Below are positions 36,259-44,400 of a DNA stretch of 64,000 nt, in pieces (the first letter of the stretch is position 1; every line of letters begins with the position of its first letter). The DNA comes from Bacteroidota bacterium (lineage in GTDB: Bacteria; Bacteroidota; Bacteroidia; Bacteroidales; FEN-979). The stretch is from NCBI GenBank assembly GCA_026391805.1, contig JAPLDJ010000025.1, positions 62,001 to 126,000 of the forward strand, in the 5' to 3' direction. The translations under genes were made by a program, and so were the position numbers. The notes beneath the pieces are model-generated. The model saw only the letters and a list, made by a program, of their open reading frames with translations. It ran no database searches and was not told the origin of the DNA.

Positions 36259-36735
36259 TTAATAACAATACTTCACAGCATACCAGACCGCAACAAACTC
36301 TTCAATGGTAAGTTTACCATCGATAGTGAATTCGATATCCGAAGAGTAGGATGAAGTTCCTTTATAGACCTTCTCATCCCTTATCGTCGCGATGATGTCG
36401 CTGGTATAGGAAGAAGTTCCTTTGAAGAGCCTGCCGTCGTCTATGGAAAATTCAATGTCGGAGCTGTAGGATGACGTTCCCTTGTAAACTGCTTTGTTCT
36501 TTATCGTATATATGACATCACTGCTGTACCCGGAAGTTCCTTTGTAAACTTTGTTCCCGGAAACATGACACAGGATGTCGGAGGAATAGGAAGAAGTTTT
36601 CTTGAAAACCTTCCCGTCTTTTACAGTACAGATGACATCGGAACTGTACGTCGAAGTTCCTTTATACACCTTGATCTGGGCAGAAGCTGTGAAACCAAAG
36701 ATCAGGGGAAAAAAGAAGAAAATGACTTTTCTCAT
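36259..36735 (-). CDS. Small exported protein made of six 20-residue repeats
   Basis: The protein has 158 residues. After a signal peptide (MRKVIFFFFPLIFGFTASAQ) there are six tandem repeats of exactly 20 residues with consensus KVYKGTSSYSSDIxxTIxDG (residues 22-141), then a short tail LTIEEFVAVWYAVKYCY. Each repeat predicts two short beta strands split by a Ser-rich turn, consistent with a beta-solenoid or hairpin stack. There is no T9SS tail. I do not know a function. The DNA repeats are clearly diverged from one another, so the copies are old and under protein-level selection. Confidence 0.8.
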   Translation of the reverse strand: MRKVIFFFFPLIFGFTASAQIKVYKGTSTYSSDVICTVKDGKVFKKTSSYSSDILCHVSGNKVYKGTSGYSSDVIYTIKNKAVYKGTSSYSSDIEFSIDDGRLFKGTSSYTSDIIATIRDEKVYKGTSSYSSDIEFTIDGKLTIEEFVAVWYAVKYCY

Positions 36736-36770
36736 GGCACCCGGTTTTACAGAACGAATGTACTCAATTT

Positions 36771-36828
36771 TTTTGGACTAAAGTCCGTTAATTGGTCACG
36801 TTCAATTGCCCCGGGCTTTAGCCCAAAA
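36771..36828. repeat. Double palindrome element GGACTaaAGTCC / GGGCTttAGCCC
   Basis: Two perfect short palindromes, GGACTAAAGTCC (36775-36786) and GGGCTTTAGCCC (36813-36824), flank a spacer containing AATTGG and CAATTGCC. A related arrangement (GGACTTTCGTCC followed by CAATTGATTCCCGGG) is at 15856-15888, suggesting a dispersed element. Confidence 0.55.
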
Positions 36829-36925
36829 CAAATAACTGAAAGACAGGCGTGCGTTTCCGATGCGCACTTGCTCGATTTTTATTCAGTAAAAATTAGTACT
36901 TTTAATGTGTCAAAAGAGCATTAAC

Positions 36926-38119
36926 ATGACATTATCTATACCATCATCATGGCCATTGAAAAGAAGTGCGTTGATGATTTTCTTCTTCCTTTTTCTTTTA
37001 CGTTCATTTTGCCAGATTTTCCCCATCGGTCACCGGACTGTGAGTTTTATTGATACTTCAAGAAATAACCGTCCGGTTCCCGTGGAAATCTATTACCCGG
37101 CCGAAAGTGCCGGTAACAATACAGCAGTTGCTGCCGGGACTTTTCCGGTCATCGTTTTCGGACATGGTTATTTAATGCCTTACAGCGCTTATGCTTATTT
37201 CAAGGATGCCATGGTTCGGGACGGCTATTTTGTTGTTTTTCCAACCACCGAAGGGGGGCTGATACCAAATCACCGGGATTTCGGCGGGGATCTTTCTTTT
37301 ATTGTTGTTAAGATGAAATCAGAAGGAATGGATCCATCCTCTCCGTTTTACCTTCATGTCGACACAACATCGGCTGTCATGGGTCATTCAATGGGCGGAG
37401 GAGCATCATTGCTGGCCTGTAAAAACAATACCGTCCCGACCGCCATGGTAACTTTTGCTGCTGCAGAGACCAACCCGTCTGCCATTGCTGCTGCATCAGA
37501 TATTACCATACCCAATCTTGTATTTGCTGCGTCGGAAGATTGTGTGACTCCCCCACCGGCCAACCAGGTTCCGATGTATGATTCGCTTGCCAGCGACTGC
37601 AAGGTTTACATCAATATCACCGGCGGAGGGCATTGCTATTTTGCAGATTATAACTTCCAGTGCTCTCTGGGAGAAACCAGCTGCCAGCAGAACTTTACCA
37701 TCACCCGCGATCAGCAGCATGCCGTCACGCTTGATTTTGCCAGGCCTTTTCTCGATTATTTTCTGAGGAAGAATCCTGCTTCGTGGATCCTGTTTAACGA
37801 TTCTCTGGCATCTTCTTCAAGGGTTACGTACCGGAAATCATTTGTTGTAACACACCTGGATGATCAGCAAAGTAATAAAGCCTTTAATCTTTATCCGAAT
37901 CCTGCCGATGATGTTGTATCAATATTCTCCCAATTCATTACGGAAAAAAACATAGAAATAAAGATCATCGGTCTTTCCGGGAATGTTCTACTTGATCAGC
38001 TTTTCCCTGCCGGAATTTCTGAGTGCAGGGTCAATACTTCATTACTGCCCAGCGGGTTCTACATTGTTTCTGTTCGATCAGGAAGTGCTGTTTCTTATTC
38101 AAAGTTCATGAAGAAGTAA
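36926..38119 (+). CDS. T9SS-secreted alpha/beta hydrolase (dienelactone hydrolase/cutinase-like clan)
   Basis: The protein has 397 residues from ATG 36926. An ATG 21 bases earlier lies almost on the likely -7 element (TACTTTTA near 36896), so it is not preferred. After a signal helix (LMIFFFLFLLRSFCQ) the hydrolase domain spans about 45-290. The oxyanion/turn motif is VIVFGHGYLMP, the nucleophile elbow AVMGHSMGGGASLLA (Ser), and the acid is probably in VFAASEDCVTPP, with His in ITGGGHCYF. GHSMGGG is shared with cutinases, chlorophyllase-like and polyester hydrolases. Extra Cys (DCVTPP, CYF, CSLGETSC) suggest disulfides. A T9SS type A domain (NLYPNPADDVVSIF ... SYSKFMKK) closes the protein. 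The substrate is unknown: an ester or polyester is plausible. Confidence 0.82.
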   Translation: MTLSIPSSWPLKRSALMIFFFLFLLRSFCQIFPIGHRTVSFIDTSRNNRPVPVEIYYPAESAGNNTAVAAGTFPVIVFGHGYLMPYSAYAYFKDAMVRDGYFVVFPTTEGGLIPNHRDFGGDLSFIVVKMKSEGMDPSSPFYLHVDTTSAVMGHSMGGGASLLACKNNTVPTAMVTFAAAETNPSAIAAASDITIPNLVFAASEDCVTPPPANQVPMYDSLASDCKVYINITGGGHCYFADYNFQCSLGETSCQQNFTITRDQQHAVTLDFARPFLDYFLRKNPASWILFNDSLASSSRVTYRKSFVVTHLDDQQSNKAFNLYPNPADDVVSIFSQFITEKNIEIKIIGLSGNVLLDQLFPAGISECRVNTSLLPSGFYIVSVRSGSAVSYSKFMKK

Positions 38120-38131
38120 TGCCGTTTGCTT

Positions 38132-38164
38132 TGTCATTGCGTGGAGCGCAGCGACGAAGCAACC
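38132..38164. repeat. CATTGCG...GAGCGCAGCGACGAAGCAA repeat
   Basis: This is one copy of a short repeat family whose other copies are at 40104, 43375, 43434, 44490 and 44555. It lies in the 72-base gap between two T9SS genes. Confidence 0.7.
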
Positions 38165-38191
38165 TTAATTTTCTGACCAAAAACATACGTT

Positions 38192-39562
38192 ATGCAAAAC
38201 TATTTTTACCGCCTTTTCATCATCCTTGCAATCGCAGCCAATTTTCTTCTGAATTCAACCGGAAACGCCACAGCCCAATCCCGGATCTACGGTGTGTCGG
38301 GACACAATCTTGTTTTTTTCGATTACAGAAGCGGGGCGTACGACACGGTGCTTTCCTCCTGGCTTATCCCCGGCACCAACATGAGTTTCGGCTGTACCAT
38401 CGATCCTTACAACGGGAAGTATTTTTTCGATGCAAATCCTTTGCATGATTACGGGATCGTGAATTACATTGACCTGAATACACTGGAGACCGGATCAACA
38501 TCCCCTTTCGAGTACAAGAACTGGATCGAATACAACTGCCTGGCCAACTCCCTCATTTTTGGCTCGCCCGGTGGGGATTTCTATTCTTATCATCTGAATG
38601 ATTCAGTTCTGAACTATCTTTCAACGCTTCCTGCCTCCACCGGAATTATTTACGGTGAAACGAGAGTTTATAACCCCGTGACCAATCAATATTTTTTTCA
38701 GCGGTATACGAATGATACAATCTATTTCGACCTTATCGATGGCTTTACCGGTGAAATGATCCAGTCGCAGCCTTGTCCTTATTATGGAATGATTGAATCC
38801 GTGGTTGTTGATTATCAGACCGGGAAATATTACGGGGTTTACCGTGATACGGTTGTTATCCTGGATCCGGTGGCGAATGATATCACCCGTCTCGTAAAAC
38901 TGCCCATACCAATGAATCACCTCGACAACCAGATGGCGGTTTACGACCAGGACTCATCAAAATACATTCTTCCCACCTATGTGAACAGCACCGATAAGGC
39001 TTATTATATGGTTGTGGATGTCAAAAAGGCCCGGATCGATACGGTGATGGAACAGCCAAATTATGCAATGAACTGGCAAAGGATGTACAGCAAGCCGGGA
39101 GTCAGGCTGACAAAAATCGGCGATTCACTGGTTTGCCCTGCAGGAAAATCCTATCGCTGGCTTCTCGGCAACGATACCATTCCCGGCGCTAATTCTTCCT
39201 CCTATAAACCTGTAACCGGTGGCGTATACAAAGTCCTTGTGAACTACCCGGCCTATTCCGGAATGTCGAATACGATCGATATGACAGGGATTTCAGGGAT
39301 CCGGCATGCCTGTACCATCCGTGTATTTCCGAATCCTGCCAGGGATGTTATCTCCTGCGAAATCTCCTGTGAAGGGAAAAAGAATGACGGTTCGTATCGT
39401 GTTGAGATCATCAATACCACCGGGGAAACCGTGTTCTCAGAAACCCGTGATCACTCCTTAATCAATGGAAAGATCCCGCTGACCGAAATCCCTGCTGGCT
39501 TCTATGTCATCCGGATCACTACTCCGGAAGCTGTTTTCAGCAAAGGGTTCGTGCACTACTAG
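38192..39562 (+). CDS. T9SS-secreted beta-propeller-like protein
   Basis: The protein has 456 residues with a signal peptide ending near GNATAQ. Residues 30-300 contain a rhythmic pattern of Asp/Gly-turn strands (YGVSGHNLVFFDYRSG, CTIDPYNGKYFFDANP, VYNPVTNQYFFQRYT, VVDYQTGKYYGVYRD) suggestive of a beta-propeller. A short Ig-like stretch (VCPAGKSYRWLLGNDTIPG) and a T9SS type A domain (IRVFPNPARDVISCE ... VFSKGFVHY) follow. No catalytic residues are recognised. It is in tandem with the T9SS hydrolase and could be co-expressed. Confidence 0.78.
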   Translation: MQNYFYRLFIILAIAANFLLNSTGNATAQSRIYGVSGHNLVFFDYRSGAYDTVLSSWLIPGTNMSFGCTIDPYNGKYFFDANPLHDYGIVNYIDLNTLETGSTSPFEYKNWIEYNCLANSLIFGSPGGDFYSYHLNDSVLNYLSTLPASTGIIYGETRVYNPVTNQYFFQRYTNDTIYFDLIDGFTGEMIQSQPCPYYGMIESVVVDYQTGKYYGVYRDTVVILDPVANDITRLVKLPIPMNHLDNQMAVYDQDSSKYILPTYVNSTDKAYYMVVDVKKARIDTVMEQPNYAMNWQRMYSKPGVRLTKIGDSLVCPAGKSYRWLLGNDTIPGANSSSYKPVTGGVYKVLVNYPAYSGMSNTIDMTGISGIRHACTIRVFPNPARDVISCEISCEGKKNDGSYRVEIINTTGETVFSETRDHSLINGKIPLTEIPAGFYVIRITTPEAVFSKGFVHY

Positions 39563-39579
39563 GACACAGGTCGGATTAT

Positions 39580-39761
39580 CTGTGATTTAATCTGTGGAAT
39601 CCCTGCCTGCCGGCAGGCAGGTGTGTAAATCTGTGGTGAAAATTGAGGATGGAGAATAGAGGATAGCACGATCCGCTTCACCATGGCACTATTGCACCAC
39701 TGCACCACTATAATTTCAGAACTCCGACTTCCGACCTCTGACATCCGGCTTCAGTTATCTG
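39580..39761. repeat. Composite repeat block with perfect 20-bp palindrome
   Basis: The block contains ATCTGTGATTTAATCTGTGG-type words interrupted by the perfect palindrome CCTGCCTGCCGGCAGGCAGG (39602-39621), then GAGGATGGAGAATAGAGGAT, CACTGCACCAC and CCGACTTCCGACCTCTGAC words. No gene is seen. Confidence 0.7.
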
Positions 39762-40007
39762 TTATGAGTGTCTTTTAGTAAACCAGCTTTTAATCTTCGA
39801 CCAGATATTGTACTTCTGCATAAGTTCTTTCCCGACCAGGAAGGCGCCGACATAGAATATATTGGTAGCGACAAGTAAAATTGTGATCAAAATGGCTGAT
39901 GTTTTAAGCCCCAGGTGCAGGAAAGGAATTGTAAAGATCATTCCCCAGAAAATCCAGGTCAGGATGATCAGGCTGTATCCAAGGATCCGGGTTTTGTTTT
40001 TTTTCAT
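39762..40007 (-). CDS. Small membrane protein, two helices
   Basis: The protein has 81 residues. Two membrane helices (ILGYSLIILTWIFWGMIFTI and SAILITILLVATNIFYVGAF) are followed by a basic tail (KELMQKYNIWSKIKSWFTKR). The Lys-rich start and end suggest both termini are cytosolic. It looks like a real small gene but has no known function. A possible -7 variant TACCTTTG reads on the minus strand about 30 bases upstream (40036-40043). Confidence 0.6.
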   Translation of the reverse strand: MKKNKTRILGYSLIILTWIFWGMIFTIPFLHLGLKTSAILITILLVATNIFYVGAFLVGKELMQKYNIWSKIKSWFTKRHS

Positions 40008-40286
40008 TCCTCAGTGGGTCGGGCGGCAAAGGTAAGGGTTCTTTGTTAGTCTTGGCTTTCGGAGCGCCGGGCGCTTTGCGCTTTGCGCCAGTCGCTTTTC
40101 GTCTTGTCATTGTGAGTAGCGCAGCGACGAAGCAACCGCAATTTTTTCACCACAGATTAAGTCACAGATAATCCATCCTCCATTTTCCAATCTCGATCTT
40201 CAGATCTCCGACCTCCCCCTTCATCCAGTATCCAGCATCCAGTATCTTTTTTTAACATTTCCATGACAATATGACCTTTTTTTTCT
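40008..40286. repeat. Composite repeat block upstream of the truncated adhesin
   Basis: In order: GCGCTTTGCGCTTTGCGCC (about 40069-40089), CATTGTGAGTAGCGCAGCGACGAAGCAACC (40108-40137, split words), CACCACAGATTAAGTCACAG, CATCCTCCATTTTCC, CTCCGACCTCC and CCAGTATCCAGCATCCAG. No gene is seen. This order recurs at 41.8, 43.3 and 44.45 kb. Confidence 0.7.
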
Positions 40287-40294
40287 TATATTTG
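40287..40294 (+). promoter_or_regulatory. -7 promoter element of the truncated adhesin gene
   Basis: TATATTTG matches TAnnTTTG. It lies about 100 bases before the ATG at 40393, so the leader would be long. Confidence 0.4.
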
Positions 40295-40392
40295 TCCTTA
40301 GCTACATAATTATACATTTTTTCTCTGCTGCTTATATCATAATTGCCTTAGACTAAAAGGTTATCATGGTTGATTTTTTAAATATCACCGAT

Positions 40393-41799
40393 ATGAAAAA
40401 AATAACACACCTTAATTTCTGCCTGCTTACCGCGCTGGCTTTACTGCTTTTTGCTTTTGGGAATGAAGCAAAAGCAACAGACCGTTTATCAGCAAAAACC
40501 GGCAACTGGAGTGATCCTGCAACCTGGAGCCCTTCCGGTGTTCCCGGGGCCAGTGACAAAGTTTTTATTGCTTCTGGTCACACCGTTACCGTTAACGGGA
40601 ACTATACCTGTGCATCGCTGACCTTCAATATATCCAATGTCGATACACATGTCAACATTTCAGGCACTTATACGCTGACCATAAACGGGCCCCTCTATTT
40701 TTATCAGCCAAACTTCAATCCTGTCACTAACCTTTTAAGTATAAATAACGGTACAGTCACGGTGAACGGCCTTATTACTTTTGCGGGTATAGGTGGCGCC
40801 GGTACTGAAAACAGAAAAGGCAGGATCGACATACTGGGCGGTACATTGAACGCCAACGCCGGGATTACATTTGAAGGTCCCTTCTTCTTCAATAAAATCA
40901 TTGATATGCAGGAAGCCCCGGGGAACGGAACCATTAACCTCAAAGGCGCCCTGACAGGCGCTGAATACGGAACATTTTACGGAGGTCATTCAGGCAGCGT
41001 CTTTAATTATGCGGATGATGTTGCACAGACCATTAATTTTTTCTATTACGGCTATACTGCCGCCTCGGCGAGCCACTATTGCAATCTCTACATAAACAAC
41101 ACCAGTGCAACGGGAGTGACGTTAAGTGAGGCTGTTACGACCCGCGTTGTTGCAGGAAACATCATGGTTCAGAACGGGAAGCTTAAAAATAGCGGATTCG
41201 ATATTACCGGTACTTCCGGTAAGACATTTGGAGTATCCAACGGGGCATTCTTTGAAATGACCGGCACAGCCGTATTTCCAACCGGATTCAGCACATTTGC
41301 TTTTGACCCTACCAGCACAGTACGTTATTTACAAACCAATAATCAGACAATTTATCCATGCACTTATGGTCATCTTGAAATCAAACCATCTACAAATTCC
41401 ATAACCCACACGTTTGGCGCAGGCACCACAACTGTCGCCGGAAACCTTACGGCCGGCAATGGCACAAATACAGGAGTTGTGGTAACGGCTGCAACGAACG
41501 CAGCCACCTTAAATATCCTGGGAAACTTTACGATTTCAGCCAATAGTTCTTTTCGTGCAAATGCCACGAATGCCCTCTCTCTCGGCGGCGACTGGACCAA
41601 CAACGGCACCTTCACGCACAACAGCGGCACCGTGAACCTGAACGGTTCTTCCCTGCAAACCATCAAAGGCAACAGCTCCACAACATTCAATAACCTGACC
41701 TGCGACAATCCAACCGGCATAACGCTTACAAACACTCTGACCACTGCCTTGGGCAACACGCTGATCAAGCGCGGCACCTTCACCGTGCCAGCGGAATAG
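40393..41799 (+). CDS. Exported adhesin-like beta-helix protein, apparently truncated at the C-terminus
   Basis: The start at 40393 directly begins a signal peptide (MKKITHLNFCLLTALALLLF); 468 residues. The mature start TGNWSDPATWSPSGVPGASD is the repeated motif of T9SS adhesins in this phylum. The rest is beta-helix-like, rich in Asn, Thr and Gly. Near the end, GTFTHNSGTVNLNGSSLQ to TTFNNLTCDNPTGITL matches the 2107-residue protein at 49165-49305. There the protein continues another 740 residues to a T9SS domain; here the frame stops 34 codons later, where repeat DNA begins. Without the sorting domain the product should stay periplasmic. It may be a pseudogene or 5' remnant. Confidence 0.7.
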   Translation: MKKITHLNFCLLTALALLLFAFGNEAKATDRLSAKTGNWSDPATWSPSGVPGASDKVFIASGHTVTVNGNYTCASLTFNISNVDTHVNISGTYTLTINGPLYFYQPNFNPVTNLLSINNGTVTVNGLITFAGIGGAGTENRKGRIDILGGTLNANAGITFEGPFFFNKIIDMQEAPGNGTINLKGALTGAEYGTFYGGHSGSVFNYADDVAQTINFFYYGYTAASASHYCNLYINNTSATGVTLSEAVTTRVVAGNIMVQNGKLKNSGFDITGTSGKTFGVSNGAFFEMTGTAVFPTGFSTFAFDPTSTVRYLQTNNQTIYPCTYGHLEIKPSTNSITHTFGAGTTTVAGNLTAGNGTNTGVVVTAATNAATLNILGNFTISANSSFRANATNALSLGGDWTNNGTFTHNSGTVNLNGSSLQTIKGNSSTTFNNLTCDNPTGITLTNTLTTALGNTLIKRGTFTVPAE

Positions 41800-42104
41800 G
41801 AGTTGCTTTGAGCGCTTTGCGCTATTCGCCTTTCGCCATGCGCATCTTACGATTTTATCCTCTTGCCATCTTACTATTTGGTTACACGAAATTCCACGAA
41901 GAAGACACGAAAATCCACGAAGGCAATGCTCAAAATCCATCCTCCATCCTCTATCCTCTATTCTCCATCCAGCTTCACTTCATTCGCGAGGGTCAAAAAG
42001 TTAAAAAAGAGAGCATAAATTATGTTTTGTAGTTCTGTGAATTGCAGTTTTGTTTGTTCGCATCGAATAGATTTGTATCTTAGCAGCAAACAAATTTAAT
42101 CAGT
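41800..42104. repeat. Composite repeat block plus promoter of the DUF4143 ATPase
   Basis: In order: GAGCGCTTTGCGC, TTCGCCATGCGC, TTACACGAAATTCCACGAAG with its CACGAAAATCCACGAAGG continuation (41882-41922), and ATCCATCCTCCATCCTC words. A promoter-like pair then follows: TTTG at 42053-42056, a 19-base spacer, and TATCTTAG at 42076-42083, one base off TAnnTTTG, 22 bases before the ATG. Confidence 0.7.
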
Positions 42105-43319
42105 ATGATATTAGAAAGCGTCATAACGCACGTTGTCGAGCAGCAAAAGAATCGTATTGCCTCACGCGATAGCGGGCTGAAACGAGAGCTTATTCCTGCA
42201 GCACAAAGTCTGTCGTCACATGCGCTGATTATCTCCGGCGTAAGACGTTGCGGGAAAAGTACGCTTTTGATGCAGATGATGAAAGGCATGAAAGGTGACA
42301 CGTTGCTTTATCTTAACTTTGAATCTCCGCAACTGTTTGAATTTTCGCTCTCTGATTTTTCCCGCCTGGACAATGTGATAAAGCAAAAAGGTATAGAAAC
42401 ACTATTTTTCGATGAATTACAACTGGTGGAAGGATGGGAAATATACGTCCGGCAAAAATTAGACGAAGGTTTTAAGGTGATCATCACGGGATCCAATGCC
42501 TCTTTGCTGAGCAAAGAATTAGGAACCAAACTTACCGGGCGTCACATCACACAGGAACTCTTCCCGTTTTCATACAGTGAGTTCCTTTCTTTCAGATCGT
42601 TAACACCTTCGGCGGAGAGTTTAAGAGCGTATATGCAAACCGGCGGTTTTCCTGAATTTGTGAAAAGCGGCGACGAAGAACAACTAGCCACGCTTTTCGA
42701 TGATATCCTCATTCGTGATATCGTAACACGTTACGGGATAAAGGATATCAAGAGCCTGCAACGCCTGGCTTCGTACCTTTTTTCCAATATCGGCAACCGC
42801 ATCACGGCGACCAAACTTAAGCAACCGATGTCGATAGGCGCAACAAGCACTATTCTGAGCTGGTTTTCGCACCTGGAATTTTCCTACCTGGTTTCTTTTC
42901 TGCCCATGTTCAGCCATTCAGCAAAAGCCCAACTGATCAATCCGCGGAAAGTATATGCTATCGACCTGGGTTTGGCAGAAGTAATCTCAACTGCTATGAC
43001 AGAAGATGCCGGCCGGAAATTGGAAAACCTGATATTCCTGCACTTACGAAGTAAATACACCGAACTGTATTATTTCGATGATAAAGGCGAATGTGATTTT
43101 ATCGCCATGAAACACGGTGCTGCAGCCGAAATCGTCCAGGTATGTTACGAACTGACTCCTGATAACCTGAAACGGGAGTTGAACGGTTTACTCACGGCCA
43201 TGCGGTTCTTTAAGCAAAAGAAAGCTACTATCGTAACCTTTGCAAACACCGATTATATTGAAAAAGACGGCTTTGAAATAGCGGTGTTGCCGGCGTATGA
43301 ATATCTGATGAAGGATTAA
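42105..43319 (+). CDS. AAA-type ATPase with DUF4143 domain
   Basis: This 404-residue protein has Walker A SGVRRCGKSTLLMQM (about 47-61), Walker B ETLFFDELQLVEGWE (about 100) and sensor-like KVIITGSNASLLSKE (about 125), an AAA_14 pattern. The middle has an HTH-like segment (IKDIKSLQRLASYLFSNIGN). The DUF4143 C-terminus has KVYAIDLGLAEVIST, NLIFLHLRSKYTELYYFDDK and GECDFIA, a PD-(D/E)XK-like strand set. Such proteins are common, often in repeat-rich or defence-like islands, and their function is unknown. It is a lone gene between repeat blocks. Confidence 0.88.
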   Translation: MILESVITHVVEQQKNRIASRDSGLKRELIPAAQSLSSHALIISGVRRCGKSTLLMQMMKGMKGDTLLYLNFESPQLFEFSLSDFSRLDNVIKQKGIETLFFDELQLVEGWEIYVRQKLDEGFKVIITGSNASLLSKELGTKLTGRHITQELFPFSYSEFLSFRSLTPSAESLRAYMQTGGFPEFVKSGDEEQLATLFDDILIRDIVTRYGIKDIKSLQRLASYLFSNIGNRITATKLKQPMSIGATSTILSWFSHLEFSYLVSFLPMFSHSAKAQLINPRKVYAIDLGLAEVISTAMTEDAGRKLENLIFLHLRSKYTELYYFDDKGECDFIAMKHGAAAEIVQVCYELTPDNLKRELNGLLTAMRFFKQKKATIVTFANTDYIEKDGFEIAVLPAYEYLMKD

Positions 43320-43724
43320 AAAGTCTTGCCAAGCGCAATGCGCCTTGCGCCATTCGCTGTTCGCTGTTCGCTTTTCATTGCGAGTCCCGATGAAATCGGG
43401 ACGAAGCAATCCCCTTCAATTATAATCCACCATTGTCATTGCGAGGAGCGCAGCCACGAAGCAACCTCCGCCACCGCACACCGCTCACCGTTCACCGCTC
43501 ACAAATTCTCCTTGACAAAATTTCAAACAAAGCAAGGAAGAATTTTCAACGAAGCTTGAGAAAATTTTAAATGAAGCTTGAGAAAATTTCACCGCTCACT
43601 GCTCACCCTTTTTATTACACGAAATTCCACGAAGAAGACACGAAACTCCACGAAGGCATTGCTCCAATTCAATCCTCCATCCTCTATTCTCAGATTTCCG
43701 GCCTCCGACCTCTGACCTCCGATC
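43320..43724. repeat. Composite repeat block with local tandem repeats
   Basis: In order: GCGCCTTGCGCCATTCGC and GCTGTTCGCTGTTCGC, two CATTGCGAG...CGAAGCAA copies (43376-43411 and 43436-43465; the first holds the hairpin TCCCGATgaaATCGGGA), and CACCGCTCACCGTTCACCGC. A 21-base tandem unit AATGAAGCTTGAGAAAATTT (about 43545-43590), TTACACGAAATTCCACGAAG (43616 on), ATCCTCCATCCTC and CTCCGACCTCTGACCTCCG complete it. No gene is seen. Confidence 0.8.
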
Positions 43725-44036
43725 TCAAACTAGGGTCAGGTTCACATGGCGGCCTAATCCTTCCTCAAGAATCCGGTAAAGCGTAGATAATTGAATATCA
43801 ATCTTACCATTTTCAACCCTTGAGATATAGCTTTTTTTGGTGCCTGTTTTCATTGCAAGTTCTTCCTGGGTAATATTCGCATGTAATCTGGCATCTTTTA
43901 TTAATTCACCAATCATAAAAGCCTTGGATTTGTTATCAAATTCATCCCTTTGGGGCGTCCCGGCCTTGCCATATTTGATGTCCAGTAATTCATCAAATGT
44001 TTTTGCATCCTTTATTGTTTTCATTTCTGCCTCCAT
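43725..44036 (-). CDS. HigA-like XRE-family antitoxin
   Basis: The protein has 103 residues. The N-terminal motif DIKYGKAGTPQRDEFDNKSKAF is shared with two other antitoxins in this window (53.4 and 54.0 kb). An XRE helix-turn-helix lies at about 45-95 (TQEELAMKTGTKKSYISRVENG). Antitoxins of this type bind the toxin and repress their own promoter. Its ATG overlaps the toxin stop codon by one base, so the pair is translationally coupled with the toxin first. Confidence 0.88.
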   Translation of the reverse strand: MEAEMKTIKDAKTFDELLDIKYGKAGTPQRDEFDNKSKAFMIGELIKDARLHANITQEELAMKTGTKKSYISRVENGKIDIQLSTLYRILEEGLGRHVNLTLV

Positions 44037-44374
44037 TATTTTATTTTTTCCAGATAATACTCCTTCATTAATTTAACTGCACGATCAATCTCTTTTCCCG
44101 GCGTTTTCTGTGACTTCTTTTTAAATCCGGTCAATAAAATGACCAGCATACCTGAATCAAAGAAGCAGAATATCCTGAATTCATTCTGACCGTATGAAAC
44201 ACGAATTTCAAACAGTCCATCCGTTCCTTCAATATGTTTCAGGAATTTCTTCGGGATCCATTGAAGGTTCCTCACAATGTCAAGCACATATTCTACCTTC
44301 TCCTGTTCCTTTTCATCCAAGGAAGTATAGAAATCGAGGAAATAGTGCCTGAAAAAGATTATTTTTCGTTTCAT
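44036..44374 (-). CDS. HigB/Gp49-like RelE-superfamily toxin
   Basis: This 112-residue protein resembles phage Gp49-like/HigB toxins: KHIEGTDGLFEIRVSYGQNEFRIF (central strands, split words), CFFDSGMLVILLTGFKKKSQKTP and a final helix EIDRAVKLMKEYY. These toxins are ribosome-dependent mRNA endonucleases. It precedes its antitoxin, the HigBA order. A -7 element and inverted repeat lie immediately upstream. Confidence 0.88.
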   Translation of the reverse strand: MKRKIIFFRHYFLDFYTSLDEKEQEKVEYVLDIVRNLQWIPKKFLKHIEGTDGLFEIRVSYGQNEFRIFCFFDSGMLVILLTGFKKKSQKTPGKEIDRAVKLMKEYYLEKIK

Positions 44375-44378
44375 GGGG

Positions 44379-44400
44379 CAAAGTTAACATATTTGTTAAC
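44379..44400 (-). promoter_or_regulatory. Promoter and operator-like inverted repeat of the HigBA module
   Basis: The minus strand reads TAACTTTG (44379-44386), matching TAnnTTTG, five bases before the toxin ATG. It overlaps the perfect inverted repeat GTTAACA-TATT-TGTTAAC (44383-44400), a good candidate for the antitoxin binding site. Confidence 0.6.

Noticed and set aside
41882-43665. CACGAAATTCCACGAAG copies as CRISPR or attachment sites
   Set aside because: Copies are far apart, lie in composite blocks, and no integrase or spacer pattern is seen.
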